A stretch of 64,000 nt of DNA from Polynucleobacter brandtiae (GCF_002797575.1 NZ_PGTX01000001.1:310001-374000); one strand, 5' to 3'. Shown: positions 33,613 through 42,847, counted from the first letter of the stretch. Notes: generated by a model from the letters alone, not told the origin. Made by a program: numbers and translations.

Positions 33613-34587
33613 TTAATCCAGTTTCGCCCCGGCCTGCTTTACGGCTTTTGCCCAACGTGGCATTTCTCCCGCTAAAAACTGAGTAAATTGGCTGGCGTTG
33701 AGATAGGCTGGATCGGCACCTTGCTCAATCATTCGCTTTTGAACCTCGGAAGATTCAAGGGTCTCCTTAAATGCCTGGCTTAATTTATTGACAACCTCAG
33801 AAGAAGTTCCTTTAGGGGCTAAAACTCCATAAAAGCCCACCACCTCTAAATTGGCTATTCCAGTCTCTATCACTGTGGGCGTATTTGGCAAGGCAGGATT
33901 CCGCTTTGCGCTAGTGACGGCCAATGCCCTCACCTTACCTTGCTTTGCATAGCTGGCGGCCTGAGGCACAGACTCTGCCATAAACTGGACATGGCCAGCA
34001 ATCAAGTCAGTGAAGGCTGGCGCGCTTCCTTTAAAGGGAATGTGAACCATAAATATTCCAGTCTCGTTTTTTAACATCTCGGGGACTAAATGAGAAATGC
34101 CACCGTTACCAGCGGAACCATAATTTAACTTGCCTGGGTTCGCTTTTGCATAAGCAATAAACTCTTTTAGGGTTTGCGCCGGTACATCGCGATTAACTAT
34201 CAAAGCCAAAGGCTGTTGCGCTGTTCGGGCTATGGGCTGAAATTCTTTTAGAGTGTCGTATGAGGTCTTGGTATACACGGCGGGATTAATCACCATAGTG
34301 CCAGTATTAGCAAGCAATAAGGTGTAACCATCTGCCGGTGATTGCGCGACAAACTGCGCCCCTACAGTCCCGCCTGCACCAGACTTGTAATCTACGATAA
34401 CCGTTTGACCTAGGGAGGTTTGCAGCTTGTCGACCAAAAGTCGCATGTGAGCATCAAGAGGCCCGCCGGCAGGAAAACCGATAATTACCTTAATGGGCTT
34501 ATCTGGATAGACGGCATGGGCGCTATTGAGCCCTAAAAATAAAATTAGAGCTTCTAATAATTTGCGTAAGGTCATGAGTTTTGCCAT
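33613..34587 (-). CDS. Bug/TctC-family tripartite tricarboxylate transporter substrate-binding protein
   Basis: About 324 residues from ATG 34587 (MAKLMTLRKLLEALILFLGLNSAHAV, a good signal peptide); a GTG at 34614 would add nine residues. Family signatures are 'YPDKPIKVIIGFPAGGPLDAHMRLL', 'VDYKSGAGGTVGAQFVAQSPADGYTLLLAN', 'MVHIPFKGSAPAFTDL' and 'KRNPALPNTPTVIETG'. It is a periplasmic carboxylate binder with no permease gene close by. It diverges from terC with under 60 bp between, so the two promoters share that small space. Confidence 0.87.
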   Translation of the reverse strand: MAKLMTLRKLLEALILFLGLNSAHAVYPDKPIKVIIGFPAGGPLDAHMRLLVDKLQTSLGQTVIVDYKSGAGGTVGAQFVAQSPADGYTLLLANTGTMVINPAVYTKTSYDTLKEFQPIARTAQQPLALIVNRDVPAQTLKEFIAYAKANPGKLNYGSAGNGGISHLVPEMLKNETGIFMVHIPFKGSAPAFTDLIAGHVQFMAESVPQAASYAKQGKVRALAVTSAKRNPALPNTPTVIETGIANLEVVGFYGVLAPKGTSSEVVNKLSQAFKETLESSEVQKRMIEQGADPAYLNASQFTQFLAGEMPRWAKAVKQAGAKLD

Positions 34588-34645
34588 TGATAGGCTAGGG
34601 TTAATTAAGTACACTTTACTTTAACTTGATTGATACGAGACGTCT

Positions 34646-35398
34646 ATGTTTGAAAGTTTTTTTCAGCTCCTTAGCGACCCAAATGCCTGGATCGCCTTCC
34701 TCACGCTATCAGCCCTAGAAATTATTCTTGGTATAGATAACATTATCTTTATCAGCGTTATTGCCAATAGATTGCCCTTAGAAATTCGAGAAAAAGTACG
34801 TCGTTTTGGCCTAATGTTTGCGCTAGTAACACGCATACTTTTATTACTAAGCCTATCTTGGGTTATGACTCTGACTGAACCTATTTTTGCTATTGCCAGT
34901 CATGCAATTAGTGGACGAGATCTTATTTTATTGCTAGGTGGCTTCTTTTTAATATGGAAGGCATCAAAAGAAATTTATATTGAAGTCGAGGCTGGAGAAT
35001 CTGCAAGCGAAGATTTAAGCGATGAAGGGGCAGTTGTGAAAAAATCTCTGGCATCGCTATTTTTAGCATCTGTAATTCAGATCGGCATTCTAGACATCAT
35101 CTTTTCACTCGATAGCGTGATTACCGCGGTCGGTATGGTTGATGAAATTGGCGTCATGATTGCGGCCGTGCTAGCCTCTGTAATAATCATGTTGTTTGCA
35201 GCCAAGTCTATTGGTGACTTTGTGCATCACCACCCCTCTATCAAGGTACTAGCACTTTCTTTCTTAACGGTTGTTGGCGTAGTACTGATTGCCGAAGGGA
35301 TGGGGGTGCATATACCCAAGGGATATGTCTACGTAGCGATGGGCTTCTCATTAGTAGTCGAACTGCTTAATATTCGCTCTAGAGGAAAGAAGAAGTAA
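34646..35398 (+). CDS. TerC family integral membrane protein
   Basis: 250 residues and about seven helices. The two paired family motifs 'LEIILGIDNIIFISV' (residues 23-38) and 'LDIIFSLDSVITAVGMV' (about 148-165) carry the conserved membrane aspartates thought to bind metal. TerC proteins are linked to tellurite resistance, Mn2+ export and loading of metals on exported proteins. No other ter gene is present, so manganese handling is the more likely role. It ends close to the convergent flavoprotein gene. Confidence 0.9.
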   Translation: MFESFFQLLSDPNAWIAFLTLSALEIILGIDNIIFISVIANRLPLEIREKVRRFGLMFALVTRILLLLSLSWVMTLTEPIFAIASHAISGRDLILLLGGFFLIWKASKEIYIEVEAGESASEDLSDEGAVVKKSLASLFLASVIQIGILDIIFSLDSVITAVGMVDEIGVMIAAVLASVIIMLFAAKSIGDFVHHHPSIKVLALSFLTVVGVVLIAEGMGVHIPKGYVYVAMGFSLVVELLNIRSRGKKK

Positions 35399-35435
35399 AG
35401 GCATTAGGCTGATGAGGCCTAGTACAAGACATACA

Positions 35436-36656
35436 CTACAGAGAGTGTGCGCAGGCAAATCCACTGGCCCACGCCCATTGAAAATTGTGGCCGCCTAGGT
35501 GGCCTGTAACATCTACACACTCTCCAATAAAATATAAGCCAGGATGATTGCGTGCCATCATAGTTTGACTATCTAGCGCTTTAGTATCAACACCACCTAA
35601 CATCACCTCTGCCTTTTTCCAGCCCAGAGTTCCAGCCGGCTTGACTGACCAATTACTAATCAGTTCTTTTAGAGTTTGACGATCTTTTTTGGAGACTTCT
35701 GCCCATTTACGCCCTAGAAGATTTTTTTGCTCGGCAAACGCCTTAGCAAGTCGCATTGGCATTACTGAGGCCAGAATATTTTCAGTAAGCTTAAGGCGAT
35801 TGTCTTCATCATTAAATAAATCATCGCAATCAAATTGACCATTAGCCTCAACGGCCCCCAACCAGTCAATATGAATTTGCTCACCTTCAGTCCAATAGCT
35901 ACTGGCCTGAAGTACTGCGGGCCCAGACAAACCTTTGTGGGTCAGGAGTAAATCCTCGTTAAAGCGACATGCGCCATAACGGCTTCCCTTCGATCCAGAA
36001 GCAATGCGGACAGGCAGACTTAAACCTGCTAACTCAATTAAGTTCTCAAACTCACCTGAAGTAAAAGAGAGGGGAACTAGTGCAGGTCTTGGCTCTACAA
36101 CCTGCAAACCAAATTGCTTGGCAATATCCAAGGAGTAAGCTGTAGCCCCAATAGCGGGAACAGGCAGTCCTCCAGTGGCCATAACCACTGACTTGGTACG
36201 CTCTATGCCAACATTAGTCTTCACTATCCATTCATCAGCCTCTTTCTCGATAGTCTGAATAGTTTCTGGATAACGGATTTTTACGTTGCCCTTAGCGCAC
36301 TCACTAAAGAGCATTTCAATAATTTGCTTAGCTGAATCATCGCAGAATAATTGCCCTTGATGTTTCTCATGATGGGCAATACGGTAAGACTGAACTAACT
36401 TAATAAATTCAGAGGATGGATAGCGAGCCAATGCGCTTTTGACAAAATGGGGATTGAGGGATAAAAAATGGCTTGGATTGCTGTGGATGTTGGTGAAGTT
36501 GCATCTACCGCCACCACTAATGCGTATTTTTTCACCCAGTACATCAGCATGATCTAGTACTAGCACCCTCTTTCCCAACTGACTAGCAACACCGGCACAA
36601 AAAAGTCCAGCTGCGCCCCCACCAATGACGATGGCATCCCATGTTTTATGCGCCAT
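35436..36656 (-). CDS. HI0933/BaiN-family FAD-dependent oxidoreductase
   Basis: 406 residues. The Rossmann FAD motif 'AIVIGGGAAGLFCAGVASQLG' is at the N-terminus. 'EKIRISGGGRCNFTN', 'ATGGLPVPAIGATAYSLDIAKQFG', 'LLLTHKGLSGPAVLQASSYW' and the C-terminal 'GLYFIGECVDVTGHLGGHNFQWAWASGFACA' define the HI0933 (YhiN/BaiN) family. The substrate is unknown for most members; it binds FAD in the cytoplasm. Its ATG directly follows the stop of the upstream channel-like gene with no gap, so translation is coupled. Confidence 0.9.
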   Translation of the reverse strand: MAHKTWDAIVIGGGAAGLFCAGVASQLGKRVLVLDHADVLGEKIRISGGGRCNFTNIHSNPSHFLSLNPHFVKSALARYPSSEFIKLVQSYRIAHHEKHQGQLFCDDSAKQIIEMLFSECAKGNVKIRYPETIQTIEKEADEWIVKTNVGIERTKSVVMATGGLPVPAIGATAYSLDIAKQFGLQVVEPRPALVPLSFTSGEFENLIELAGLSLPVRIASGSKGSRYGACRFNEDLLLTHKGLSGPAVLQASSYWTEGEQIHIDWLGAVEANGQFDCDDLFNDEDNRLKLTENILASVMPMRLAKAFAEQKNLLGRKWAEVSKKDRQTLKELISNWSVKPAGTLGWKKAEVMLGGVDTKALDSQTMMARNHPGLYFIGECVDVTGHLGGHNFQWAWASGFACAHSL

Positions 36657-37172
36657 TTATTTAAAGCGCTCCATCACTTCTGCTGGTAACTTCAGTTTAA
36701 GCATGTGCATGTGGGTATAGGCCTGACGGAAATTTCGTGTCATTGAAATCATCACGGATGCAGTCCATGCAAAAGCAAACATGCCTGAAAATGCGATGAT
36801 GATAGCTAGCATTTTCCAACCATTGGGCAGTAGATCATCCATAAATCCCATGGCCGTATAAGTACTACCGCTAAATAAAATACTCTGCCCTAAATCTGGT
36901 AATAAATTAAATAGCCAAAGTGAAATGCCCCAGAGCATAATTTCGAAAAGATGCACTAGAAATAAGCACGTGACGCTGACATAAAAAATCAATGCCACAG
37001 AGGAATATCGGTGCTCTGACAAATGAAGAAAAGACTTCACTTCGTAACGTTTTGCAATTTGCAGTAATGCAATACCGTGAATAAGCATTACCAGCATCAG
37101 CATGGCAAAGCCCAGAAGATAGGCGGGGAAATCGAATTCGGTAGCAAGTGAAATAGTATTAGTAATGGTCAT
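36657..37172 (-). CDS. Ion-channel-like three-helix membrane protein with altered filter
   Basis: 171 residues with helices at about 18-40, 58-85 and 122-143. Between the second and third, a re-entrant-looking segment reads 'SILFSGSTYTAMGFMDDLLPNGWKML'. This aligns by eye with the pore loop of two-helix potassium channels (TVGYGD, then a PxxW/R-L turn into the inner helix), but with TAMGFMDD in place of the filter. The fold is thus channel-like while K+ selectivity is doubtful. A cytoplasmic C-terminal tail of about 25 residues follows. It is directly joined to the flavoprotein gene. Confidence 0.55.
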   Translation of the reverse strand: MTITNTISLATEFDFPAYLLGFAMLMLVMLIHGIALLQIAKRYEVKSFLHLSEHRYSSVALIFYVSVTCLFLVHLFEIMLWGISLWLFNLLPDLGQSILFSGSTYTAMGFMDDLLPNGWKMLAIIIAFSGMFAFAWTASVMISMTRNFRQAYTHMHMLKLKLPAEVMERFK

Positions 37173-37227
37173 AGTGGGTCACAGAAAGTCCGTGCGATCA
37201 TTTTACAGGCTCATAGAAACGGCATAC

Positions 37228-38085
37228 TCAAACCAATTGATACCAGTTGCAAATGACAGCCCAAGCTGCCTCAGCAGTTTCGACAAAGTGAATTAACTCA
37301 AGATCTTTACGATCAATAACGCCCATCTCCAGCATCTTCTCAAAATGAATTATTTCACCCCAAAAAGCGCGGCCTACCAAAATAACTGGAAAGCGATCTA
37401 CTTTTTTAGTTTGCATTAAGGTCAGGACCTCAAAAAGCTCATCCAAGGAACCAAATCCACCTGGATAAGCAACAATTGCCCTCGCTCTCAGCATGAAGTG
37501 CATCTTGCGAATTGCAAAATAATGAAAGCGAAAACTTAATCCTGGCGTAATGTACTCATTGGGATGCTGCTCTCGCGGCAAGCTAATGTTAAATCCAATC
37601 GTCTCATCTCCCGCTTCGAAGGCGCCTCGGTTGACAGCCTCCATGATTCCAGGCCCTCCACCTGTAGCAATATGCAATTTATTGCTACTATCAGATTGAG
37701 TGTGGTTATAGTTCGCAACGATGACTCCAAACTCTCTAGCGGAATCATAATATTGAGAATGTAGTAGCGCCTTATTCGCGTCTACAATTGCGGCTGACGT
37801 TTTAGCGTTTATCTCCATTGCTTTTGCTGTTTCCGAGCTAACAAAACGAGTAGAGCCAAAAACGGTAATGGTGTGATCAATCCCCCGTTCATGCAGCAAA
37901 ATTTCTGGCTTTAGCAGTTCCAACTGAAACCGTAAACCGAGCGTTTCTCTACGCAGTAAAAAAGCCTCATCCTCAAAAGCAAACTGATAAGAATCTTCAG
38001 ATTGATCCTCCTGAGTCAGACTTTTCTGCATACTTAAGAATTCTGTAATCGTTTGGGAATTGTGTAGGGGCAGCTTTGAGCTCAT
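37228..38085 (-). CDS. LOG family protein (TIGR00730-like nucleotide phosphoribohydrolase)
   Basis: 285 residues. The lysine-decarboxylase-like Rossmann fold has 'TVFGSTRF' at the first strand, 'IATGGGPGIMEAVNRGAFEAG' and the family motif 'PGGFGSLDELFEVLTLMQT' (PGGxGTxxE type). Such enzymes cleave nucleoside 5'-monophosphates to base and ribose phosphate; plant-like LOG members make cytokinins. The long N-terminal extension (about 85 residues) is typical of the larger bacterial group. It stands as a single gene, 55 bp upstream of the channel-like gene. Confidence 0.88.
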   Translation of the reverse strand: MSSKLPLHNSQTITEFLSMQKSLTQEDQSEDSYQFAFEDEAFLLRRETLGLRFQLELLKPEILLHERGIDHTITVFGSTRFVSSETAKAMEINAKTSAAIVDANKALLHSQYYDSAREFGVIVANYNHTQSDSSNKLHIATGGGPGIMEAVNRGAFEAGDETIGFNISLPREQHPNEYITPGLSFRFHYFAIRKMHFMLRARAIVAYPGGFGSLDELFEVLTLMQTKKVDRFPVILVGRAFWGEIIHFEKMLEMGVIDRKDLELIHFVETAEAAWAVICNWYQLV

Positions 38086-38216
38086 AAACGACCTTTAAAA
38101 ATCAGTATTACTACCTATAATTTTGCATTATTTCAACATCTGATGCTGTTTCAGATTTACTGAATGCCTACCAAGCGTTAGTATTGAGAAATATTAACTA
38201 AATCCAAGGAAAAGCA

Positions 38217-38405
38217 ATGAGCAACCGTTCAATCATCATTATGGTACTGGTATTAATCGGTGCCACAGCCTATTTACTCCTAAAAGGTGATGGCGACATT
38301 GATATGGGTGGCGAAAAACATGGTGCCGAAGCAGCGCATATGGAAGAAGCGAAAAAAGACATGCCAGCAACGCCTGTAGCACCTGTAGCAGATCCAAAGA
38401 AATAA
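38217..38405 (+). CDS. Small single-pass membrane protein, unknown function
   Basis: 62 residues. One helix at about 5-22 (IIIMVLVLIGATAYLLL) is followed by an acidic/His region (DGDIDMGGEKHGAEAAHMEEAKK) and a Pro/Ala-rich end. A clear AAGGAAAA Shine-Dalgarno and a strong terminator just downstream support a real, monocistronic gene. The tail probably faces the periplasm. I do not recognise a family. Confidence 0.65.
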   Translation: MSNRSIIIMVLVLIGATAYLLLKGDGDIDMGGEKHGAEAAHMEEAKKDMPATPVAPVADPKK

Positions 38406-38423
38406 TCTTTACTCAAATAGATT

Positions 38424-38448
38424 AACCGCGGTTTACCGCGGTTTTTTT
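38424..38448 (+). terminator. Intrinsic terminator of the 62-codon membrane protein gene
   Basis: A perfect AACCGCGG/CCGCGGTT stem with a 4-base loop and seven T, 19 bases after the stop codon. Confidence 0.9.
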
Positions 38449-38471
38449 ATAACTTTATATGTGACCTGATC

Positions 38472-39287
38472 ATGATGAAGACTCTACTTACTGCGGCATC
38501 ACTTTTATTTTGTCAGCTGACATTTGCACAGGTCACCACTCCATCTAAACCTATACCGAATATTTCTATGGCCAAATCTTTAGCTCCTACAGGGATCTTA
38601 CGTGTTGGAATTAATTTAGGGAATCCAGTAGTCGCCGGCTCCTCGGACAAAACAGAGCCCCAACCCAAGGGTATCTCTATTGACATTGCAAGAGAGATTG
38701 GAAAGCGGGTGGAGCTACCCATTGAGCTCATTCCTTTTAAAAGTGCCGGGGAAACTGTAGAGGCTCTTAAGCTAGGACAGCTTGATCTGATCTTTGTAGC
38801 AATTGATCCAGTTCGGGGTGCCGATATTATGTATACGCCCGCCTATATTCAAATCGAGGGGAGCTACTTAGTTCGAAGCTCATCCCCCATTACTCGAAAT
38901 GAACAGGTGGACAGTGTAGAGAGCGCAATCGTGGTCGGCAAAGGAAGTGCTTATGACTTATTTTTAAGTCGTGAAATTAGAGCTGCAAGTCTTGTGCGTG
39001 CGGCTAACTCTCAAAGTGTTGTAGATGATTTTATGTCTGGTAAAGGAAACGTGGCGGCAGGGGTAAGGCAGCAGTTAGAGAATGATGCTAAACGGTATAC
39101 AGATTTGCGAATCCTTCCAGGCCGATTCATGGTGATTAATCAAGCTATCGGAATTCCTAAATCAAATAAAGATGCCGAAAAAAATAGTGCCTACTTAGGC
39201 GTATTAATTCAAGAACTGAAAGCCTCAGGATTTATTGCTCAGGCTATGCAGCGCCATGGTATCGCCGGCGCTAAGGTAGCCGAATAA
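38472..39287 (+). CDS. Periplasmic amino-acid-type solute-binding protein (SBP family 3)
   Basis: 271 residues. The signal peptide ends near LTFAQ (residue 20). 'LAPTGILRVGINLGNPVV...PKGISIDIAREIGKRVELPIELIPFKSAGETVEALKLGQLDLIFVAIDPVRGADIMYTPAYIQIEGSYLV' is a clear family 3 binding protein. No ABC permease or ATPase gene is adjacent, so it may serve a distant transporter or act as a sensor input. It sits 29 bp before nnrD, possibly cotranscribed. Ligand unknown; an amino acid or small organic acid is likely. Confidence 0.85.
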   Translation: MMKTLLTAASLLFCQLTFAQVTTPSKPIPNISMAKSLAPTGILRVGINLGNPVVAGSSDKTEPQPKGISIDIAREIGKRVELPIELIPFKSAGETVEALKLGQLDLIFVAIDPVRGADIMYTPAYIQIEGSYLVRSSSPITRNEQVDSVESAIVVGKGSAYDLFLSREIRAASLVRAANSQSVVDDFMSGKGNVAAGVRQQLENDAKRYTDLRILPGRFMVINQAIGIPKSNKDAEKNSAYLGVLIQELKASGFIAQAMQRHGIAGAKVAE

Positions 39288-39316
39288 TTTTAGGCGCCAG
39301 GGACGATACTCAGTAC

Positions 39317-40201
39317 ATGATTGATTCGATTGCACCACTAGATGCGCTTGGGCTAGTAGCCCACTTACATCGTTTGCCCTCAGAGCATAAGGGCATGGCT
39401 GGCAAGGTTTTACTGATTGGTGGTGCGCCGGGTATGGCTGGAGCACTTCTACTTGCTGGTAACGCTGCACTCCATCTTGGTGCTGGCTGGACTATTTTGG
39501 AAATGTTCGATCCTGCTTCCGCTCATGCTTATTCCGAACAGGCTGAGTTAATGGTGCGATTGGCCAGCTTTGAGGCGACTAATCAGCTTGCTGCTTCAAA
39601 GCCTGATCTCATTGCCATTGGCCCTGGATTAGGATTCTCTGATCTCGCTAAAGAATGGCTAAGTGCAGTACTGCGTTATCCCCAAATTCCCCTAGTGATT
39701 GATGCTGATGCACTTCATCTAATTGCAGACACACCTGAGTTTTTAACGCTCCTAAGACAGCGTAACGAATCATTTCCCAATCAAGTTGTATTAACTCCGC
39801 ATCCTGGTGAGGCAGCTCATCTACTTGGGAATACCGCCCAAGCAATTCAGGCAGATCGTCCCGGATCATTAGCTAAGCTCGTACAGCTCACTAGGTCAAT
39901 CGTAGTATTAAAAGGTCAACACACCCTACTCGCCTCACCAACGAACCAAGCATTGCTATGCCAACAAGGTAATCCAGGTATGGCAATCGGTGGAATGGGT
40001 GATGTCTTAACGGGAAGCATTGCGGCTATCGCAGCACAAGGGCTTCGTCACCACATCAACTTATGGCAAGCAAGCTGCATTGGTGTTCAGCTCCATGCGA
40101 CTGCGGCAGATAAGCTAGTAAAGCAAAATATAGGCCCAATTGGGCTTACCCCTTCCGAGGTCACTCTAGAGATGCGGAATCAGGTCAATAAGCTGTTATA
40201 A
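39317..40201 (+). CDS. nnrD: ADP/ATP-dependent NAD(P)H-hydrate dehydratase
   Basis: 294 residues with a ribokinase-like fold. The conserved elements 'GKVLLIGGAPGMAGALLLAGNAALHLGAGW', 'AIGPGLGF', 'LVIDADALHLI', 'VVLTPHPGEAAHLLG', 'IVVLKGQHTLLAS' and 'GNPGMAIGGMGDVLTGSIAAIAAQG' are in order. It repairs hydrated NADH and NADPH. Many bacteria fuse it to the NnrE epimerase; here only the dehydratase domain is present and no epimerase is visible in the window. Confidence 0.93.
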   Translation: MIDSIAPLDALGLVAHLHRLPSEHKGMAGKVLLIGGAPGMAGALLLAGNAALHLGAGWTILEMFDPASAHAYSEQAELMVRLASFEATNQLAASKPDLIAIGPGLGFSDLAKEWLSAVLRYPQIPLVIDADALHLIADTPEFLTLLRQRNESFPNQVVLTPHPGEAAHLLGNTAQAIQADRPGSLAKLVQLTRSIVVLKGQHTLLASPTNQALLCQQGNPGMAIGGMGDVLTGSIAAIAAQGLRHHINLWQASCIGVQLHATAADKLVKQNIGPIGLTPSEVTLEMRNQVNKLL

Positions 40202-40207
40202 ATTGTC

Positions 40208-41173
40208 ATGCATTCCACAAGTAGAAAATTTCAACGTCGCAGCTACCTTTTCGGCATCAGCATGGCTGGCCTGGGATCTATTCTCTTTTCCGGAAAAGCG
40301 ATATTAGTCAAACTAGCATTTACTCAGGGAGCCAATGCTGAAACGCTTATTGCATTGCGGATGCTCATGGCGCTGCCACTCTTTTGGGTTATTTTTTGGT
40401 GGAGCACCCGCAAAAAAATACTATCGACCCTAAGCCTGCGTGACCAACTTAAAATATTCGCCCTAGGCTTTATGGGCTATTTTTTATCAAGCTACTTAGA
40501 TTTTCTTGGGCTCCAATATATATCCGTTGGATTAGAGCGAATTGTCTTGTATCTGACCCCAACGCTTGTCTTATTAATTTCTTATTTTGTTTTAAAAAAA
40601 TCCATCAGCCACCTTCAATGGTATGCCTTAATTGTGGGATATCTTGGTGTCATAGTGGTGTTCATACAGGATGCCAGCTCGACTGGCTCGATGGCCTTGA
40701 TTGGTATGCTGCTGGTATTTGCGAGCGCCTGCGCATACGCAATGTACATGATCGGCTCTGGAGAAATGGTGAAGCGAGTTGGTAGTGTGAGGCTTGTGGT
40801 GTATGCCAGCTCAGCCTCTGCGCTCCTGAGTGTGATTCAAATTCTGATTTATGAACCTATGGCCGTGTTTATACAAAGTTCACAAATCTATTGGATTAGC
40901 TTGCTAAATGCGAGTTTGTGTACCGTCATCCCAATGCTGCTAATCATGATGGCAATCAATCGAATTGGCTCACCCCTGGTAGCGCAGGCTGGAATTTTGG
41001 GGCCTGTATCCACCCTATTTATGGGTTGGGCGATCCTATCGGAGTCAATCACTTGGACTCAGATAAGTGGCATGGGATTAGTAATGGGAGCGGTCTGGTT
41101 ACTAGTGCGCAATGATTCCACTAAAAGCACGGCGAATCATCCAGCCCCAGATCCTATCCGAGAATTAAATTGA
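40208..41173 (+). CDS. DMT superfamily (EamA) transporter
   Basis: 321 residues with ten membrane helices in two EamA repeats; 'SILFSGKAILVKLAFTQGANAETLIALRMLMALPLFWV' opens the first and 'LLVFASACAYAMYMIGSGEMVKRVGS' the second. These exporters move amino acids or metabolites out of the cell. It follows nnrD by 6 bp, so it is likely in the same transcript. Substrate unknown. Confidence 0.88.
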   Translation: MHSTSRKFQRRSYLFGISMAGLGSILFSGKAILVKLAFTQGANAETLIALRMLMALPLFWVIFWWSTRKKILSTLSLRDQLKIFALGFMGYFLSSYLDFLGLQYISVGLERIVLYLTPTLVLLISYFVLKKSISHLQWYALIVGYLGVIVVFIQDASSTGSMALIGMLLVFASACAYAMYMIGSGEMVKRVGSVRLVVYASSASALLSVIQILIYEPMAVFIQSSQIYWISLLNASLCTVIPMLLIMMAINRIGSPLVAQAGILGPVSTLFMGWAILSESITWTQISGMGLVMGAVWLLVRNDSTKSTANHPAPDPIRELN

Positions 41174-41174
41174 A

Positions 41175-41486
41175 TTACTGAACGGCAGCGGACCCTAAAG
41201 CAGGCTGCGTCTTTTTCTTGGCATTTTTCTTGGTGCTTTTCTTAGCTTGCTTATTAGCCTTCTTTTGCGCCTTCTTGGCAGTCTGTTTCTGCGCCTTAGT
41301 ATCTTTTTGTGCTTTTTTCTTAGCAGCTTGGTCAGGTTTGACTGTCGAAGTCGGCTCCGGTGCTACCGAGGGAGCTACTGGAGAATTTATCGGGGCTGCA
41401 TCCGCTGCCACTGCCATTAAAGGTGTCAACCCAATCGAGGCAGAAATTAGCGCCGCTAAACTCAGTTTGCTTAGGCTGGATTTCAT
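41175..41486 (-). CDS. Secreted Lys/Ala-rich small protein
   Basis: 103 residues. The signal peptide ends near VAADAAP (about residue 28). The mature part is low-complexity: a Pro/Ser/Thr part, then a lysine/alanine/glutamine repeat region (KKAQKDTKAQKQTAKKAQKK) and a short hydrophobic end. It is intrinsically disordered and very basic, as if to bind polyanions in the envelope. It converges with the EamA gene, 1 bp apart. No family recognised; reading is supported by the clean signal peptide. Confidence 0.55.
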   Translation of the reverse strand: MKSSLSKLSLAALISASIGLTPLMAVAADAAPINSPVAPSVAPEPTSTVKPDQAAKKKAQKDTKAQKQTAKKAQKKANKQAKKSTKKNAKKKTQPALGSAAVQ

Positions 41487-41645
41487 TCTTAACTCCTAAA
41501 AAAATAATCGTGTTTTGATAATACCGAATTATTTTCCTCAAATGCCTGATTTAAAAGATGATGTGTATCGACGCATAATCCAGTCCAGCTCAATCTACCT
41601 ATCTGACCTAGCCTAAGGACCTCACATAACCCCGCCTGCATGCAA

Positions 41646-41674
41646 AGAAAAAGCCGTCCTAAGACGGCCTTTTT
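41646..41674 (-). terminator. Intrinsic terminator of the aminotransferase gene
   Basis: A GCCGTC/GACGGC stem with a 4-base loop and T-runs on both strands. It lies 25 bases after the leftward aminotransferase stop. Confidence 0.8.
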
Positions 41675-41698
41675 GGCGAAAGAAATGCAGTACCAAAT

Positions 41699-42847
41699 TT
41701 ATGCAGGCTGCGCTTCCATTTCTACAATCTGTTCCAAGGCTGTTTCGAGGTGACCAACAGTACGATCTACATGGGCTAACTTCTCAAGACCAAACAAACC
41801 AATACGGAAAGTGCGGAAATCGGGACGCTCATCACATTGCAGTGGAACGCCAGCAGCTGTTTGCAGGCCCAATGCAATAAACTTTTTACCAGACTGAATC
41901 TCAGGATCAGTGGTGTAACTCACTACTACACCTGGAGCCTGAAAGCCTTGGGCAGCAACCGATTCAAAGCCCTTTGAGACCAACAAAGCCCGTACCTTAT
42001 TACCCAGCTCCTGTTGCTTTTGTTTGAGATCAGCAAAGCCCAGAGCCTGCGTTTCCTTCATTACATTACGGAATATTTTGAGTGCGTCTGTTGGCATTGT
42101 TGTGTGGTAGACATGGCCGCCTTTTTCATAGGCCTCCATGATTTGTAGCCATCTTTTCAAATCCATTGAAAAGCTGCTACTTTGTGTTTTTTCAATATGC
42201 TCTCTTGCTTTTGCGCTCATCGCAATCAGAGCGCAGCAAGGCGAACTGCTCCAGCCTTTTTGTGGAGCAGTAATCAGTAGGTCAACATTACAGGCTTTCA
42301 TATCTACCCACATTGCACCTGAAGCGATGCAATCGAGTACAAATAAACCATTGACCGAATGAACGGCCTCACCTACTGCTTTGAGATATTCATCAGGCAG
42401 AATAATTCCAGCTGAGGTTTCTACATGGGGAGCAAAAACAACCGCTGGCTTTTCTTTCTTAATAAAAGCGATGACTTCCTCAAGCGGAGCTGGGGCAAAT
42501 ACGCCCTTAGCACTATCCTCTAATTGCCTACCTTTAATAACAGTAACATCTTGGGTGATGTTGGCAAGATCAAATATTTGAGTCCAGCGATAGCTAAAGT
42601 AGCCATTACGCAATACCAGGCACTTTTCATTATTTGCAAACTGACGGGCTACTGCTTCCATGCCAAAAGTTCCGCTACCAGGAACAATAACCGCCGAGCT
42701 TGCGTTGTAAGCATCTTTGAGGACACTTGAGATATCCACCATGACTTTTTTGAATTCTTCAGACATGTGATTAAGGGATCGATCGGTATACACAACCGAA
42801 AATTCCATAAGTCCATCTGGGTCAACATTGGGAAGTAAGCCTGGCAT
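41699..42847 (-). CDS. Class V aminotransferase (alanine/serine-glyoxylate type)
   Basis: 382 residues of the PLP-dependent class V family. The PLP-binding lysine is in 'DLLITAPQKGWSSSPCCALIAMS' (about residue 190-200), with 'APHVETSAGIILPDEYL' and 'LFVLDCIASGAMWVDMKACNVD' (the Asp that contacts PLP) before it. It transfers an amino group between alanine or serine and glyoxylate, or acts on a related pair. The C-terminal 'RIGLFGLEKLAHVDRTVGHLETALEQI' fits the family. It is a single gene with its own terminator. Confidence 0.85.
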   Translation of the reverse strand: MPGLLPNVDPDGLMEFSVVYTDRSLNHMSEEFKKVMVDISSVLKDAYNASSAVIVPGSGTFGMEAVARQFANNEKCLVLRNGYFSYRWTQIFDLANITQDVTVIKGRQLEDSAKGVFAPAPLEEVIAFIKKEKPAVVFAPHVETSAGIILPDEYLKAVGEAVHSVNGLFVLDCIASGAMWVDMKACNVDLLITAPQKGWSSSPCCALIAMSAKAREHIEKTQSSSFSMDLKRWLQIMEAYEKGGHVYHTTMPTDALKIFRNVMKETQALGFADLKQKQQELGNKVRALLVSKGFESVAAQGFQAPGVVVSYTTDPEIQSGKKFIALGLQTAAGVPLQCDERPDFRTFRIGLFGLEKLAHVDRTVGHLETALEQIVEMEAQPA

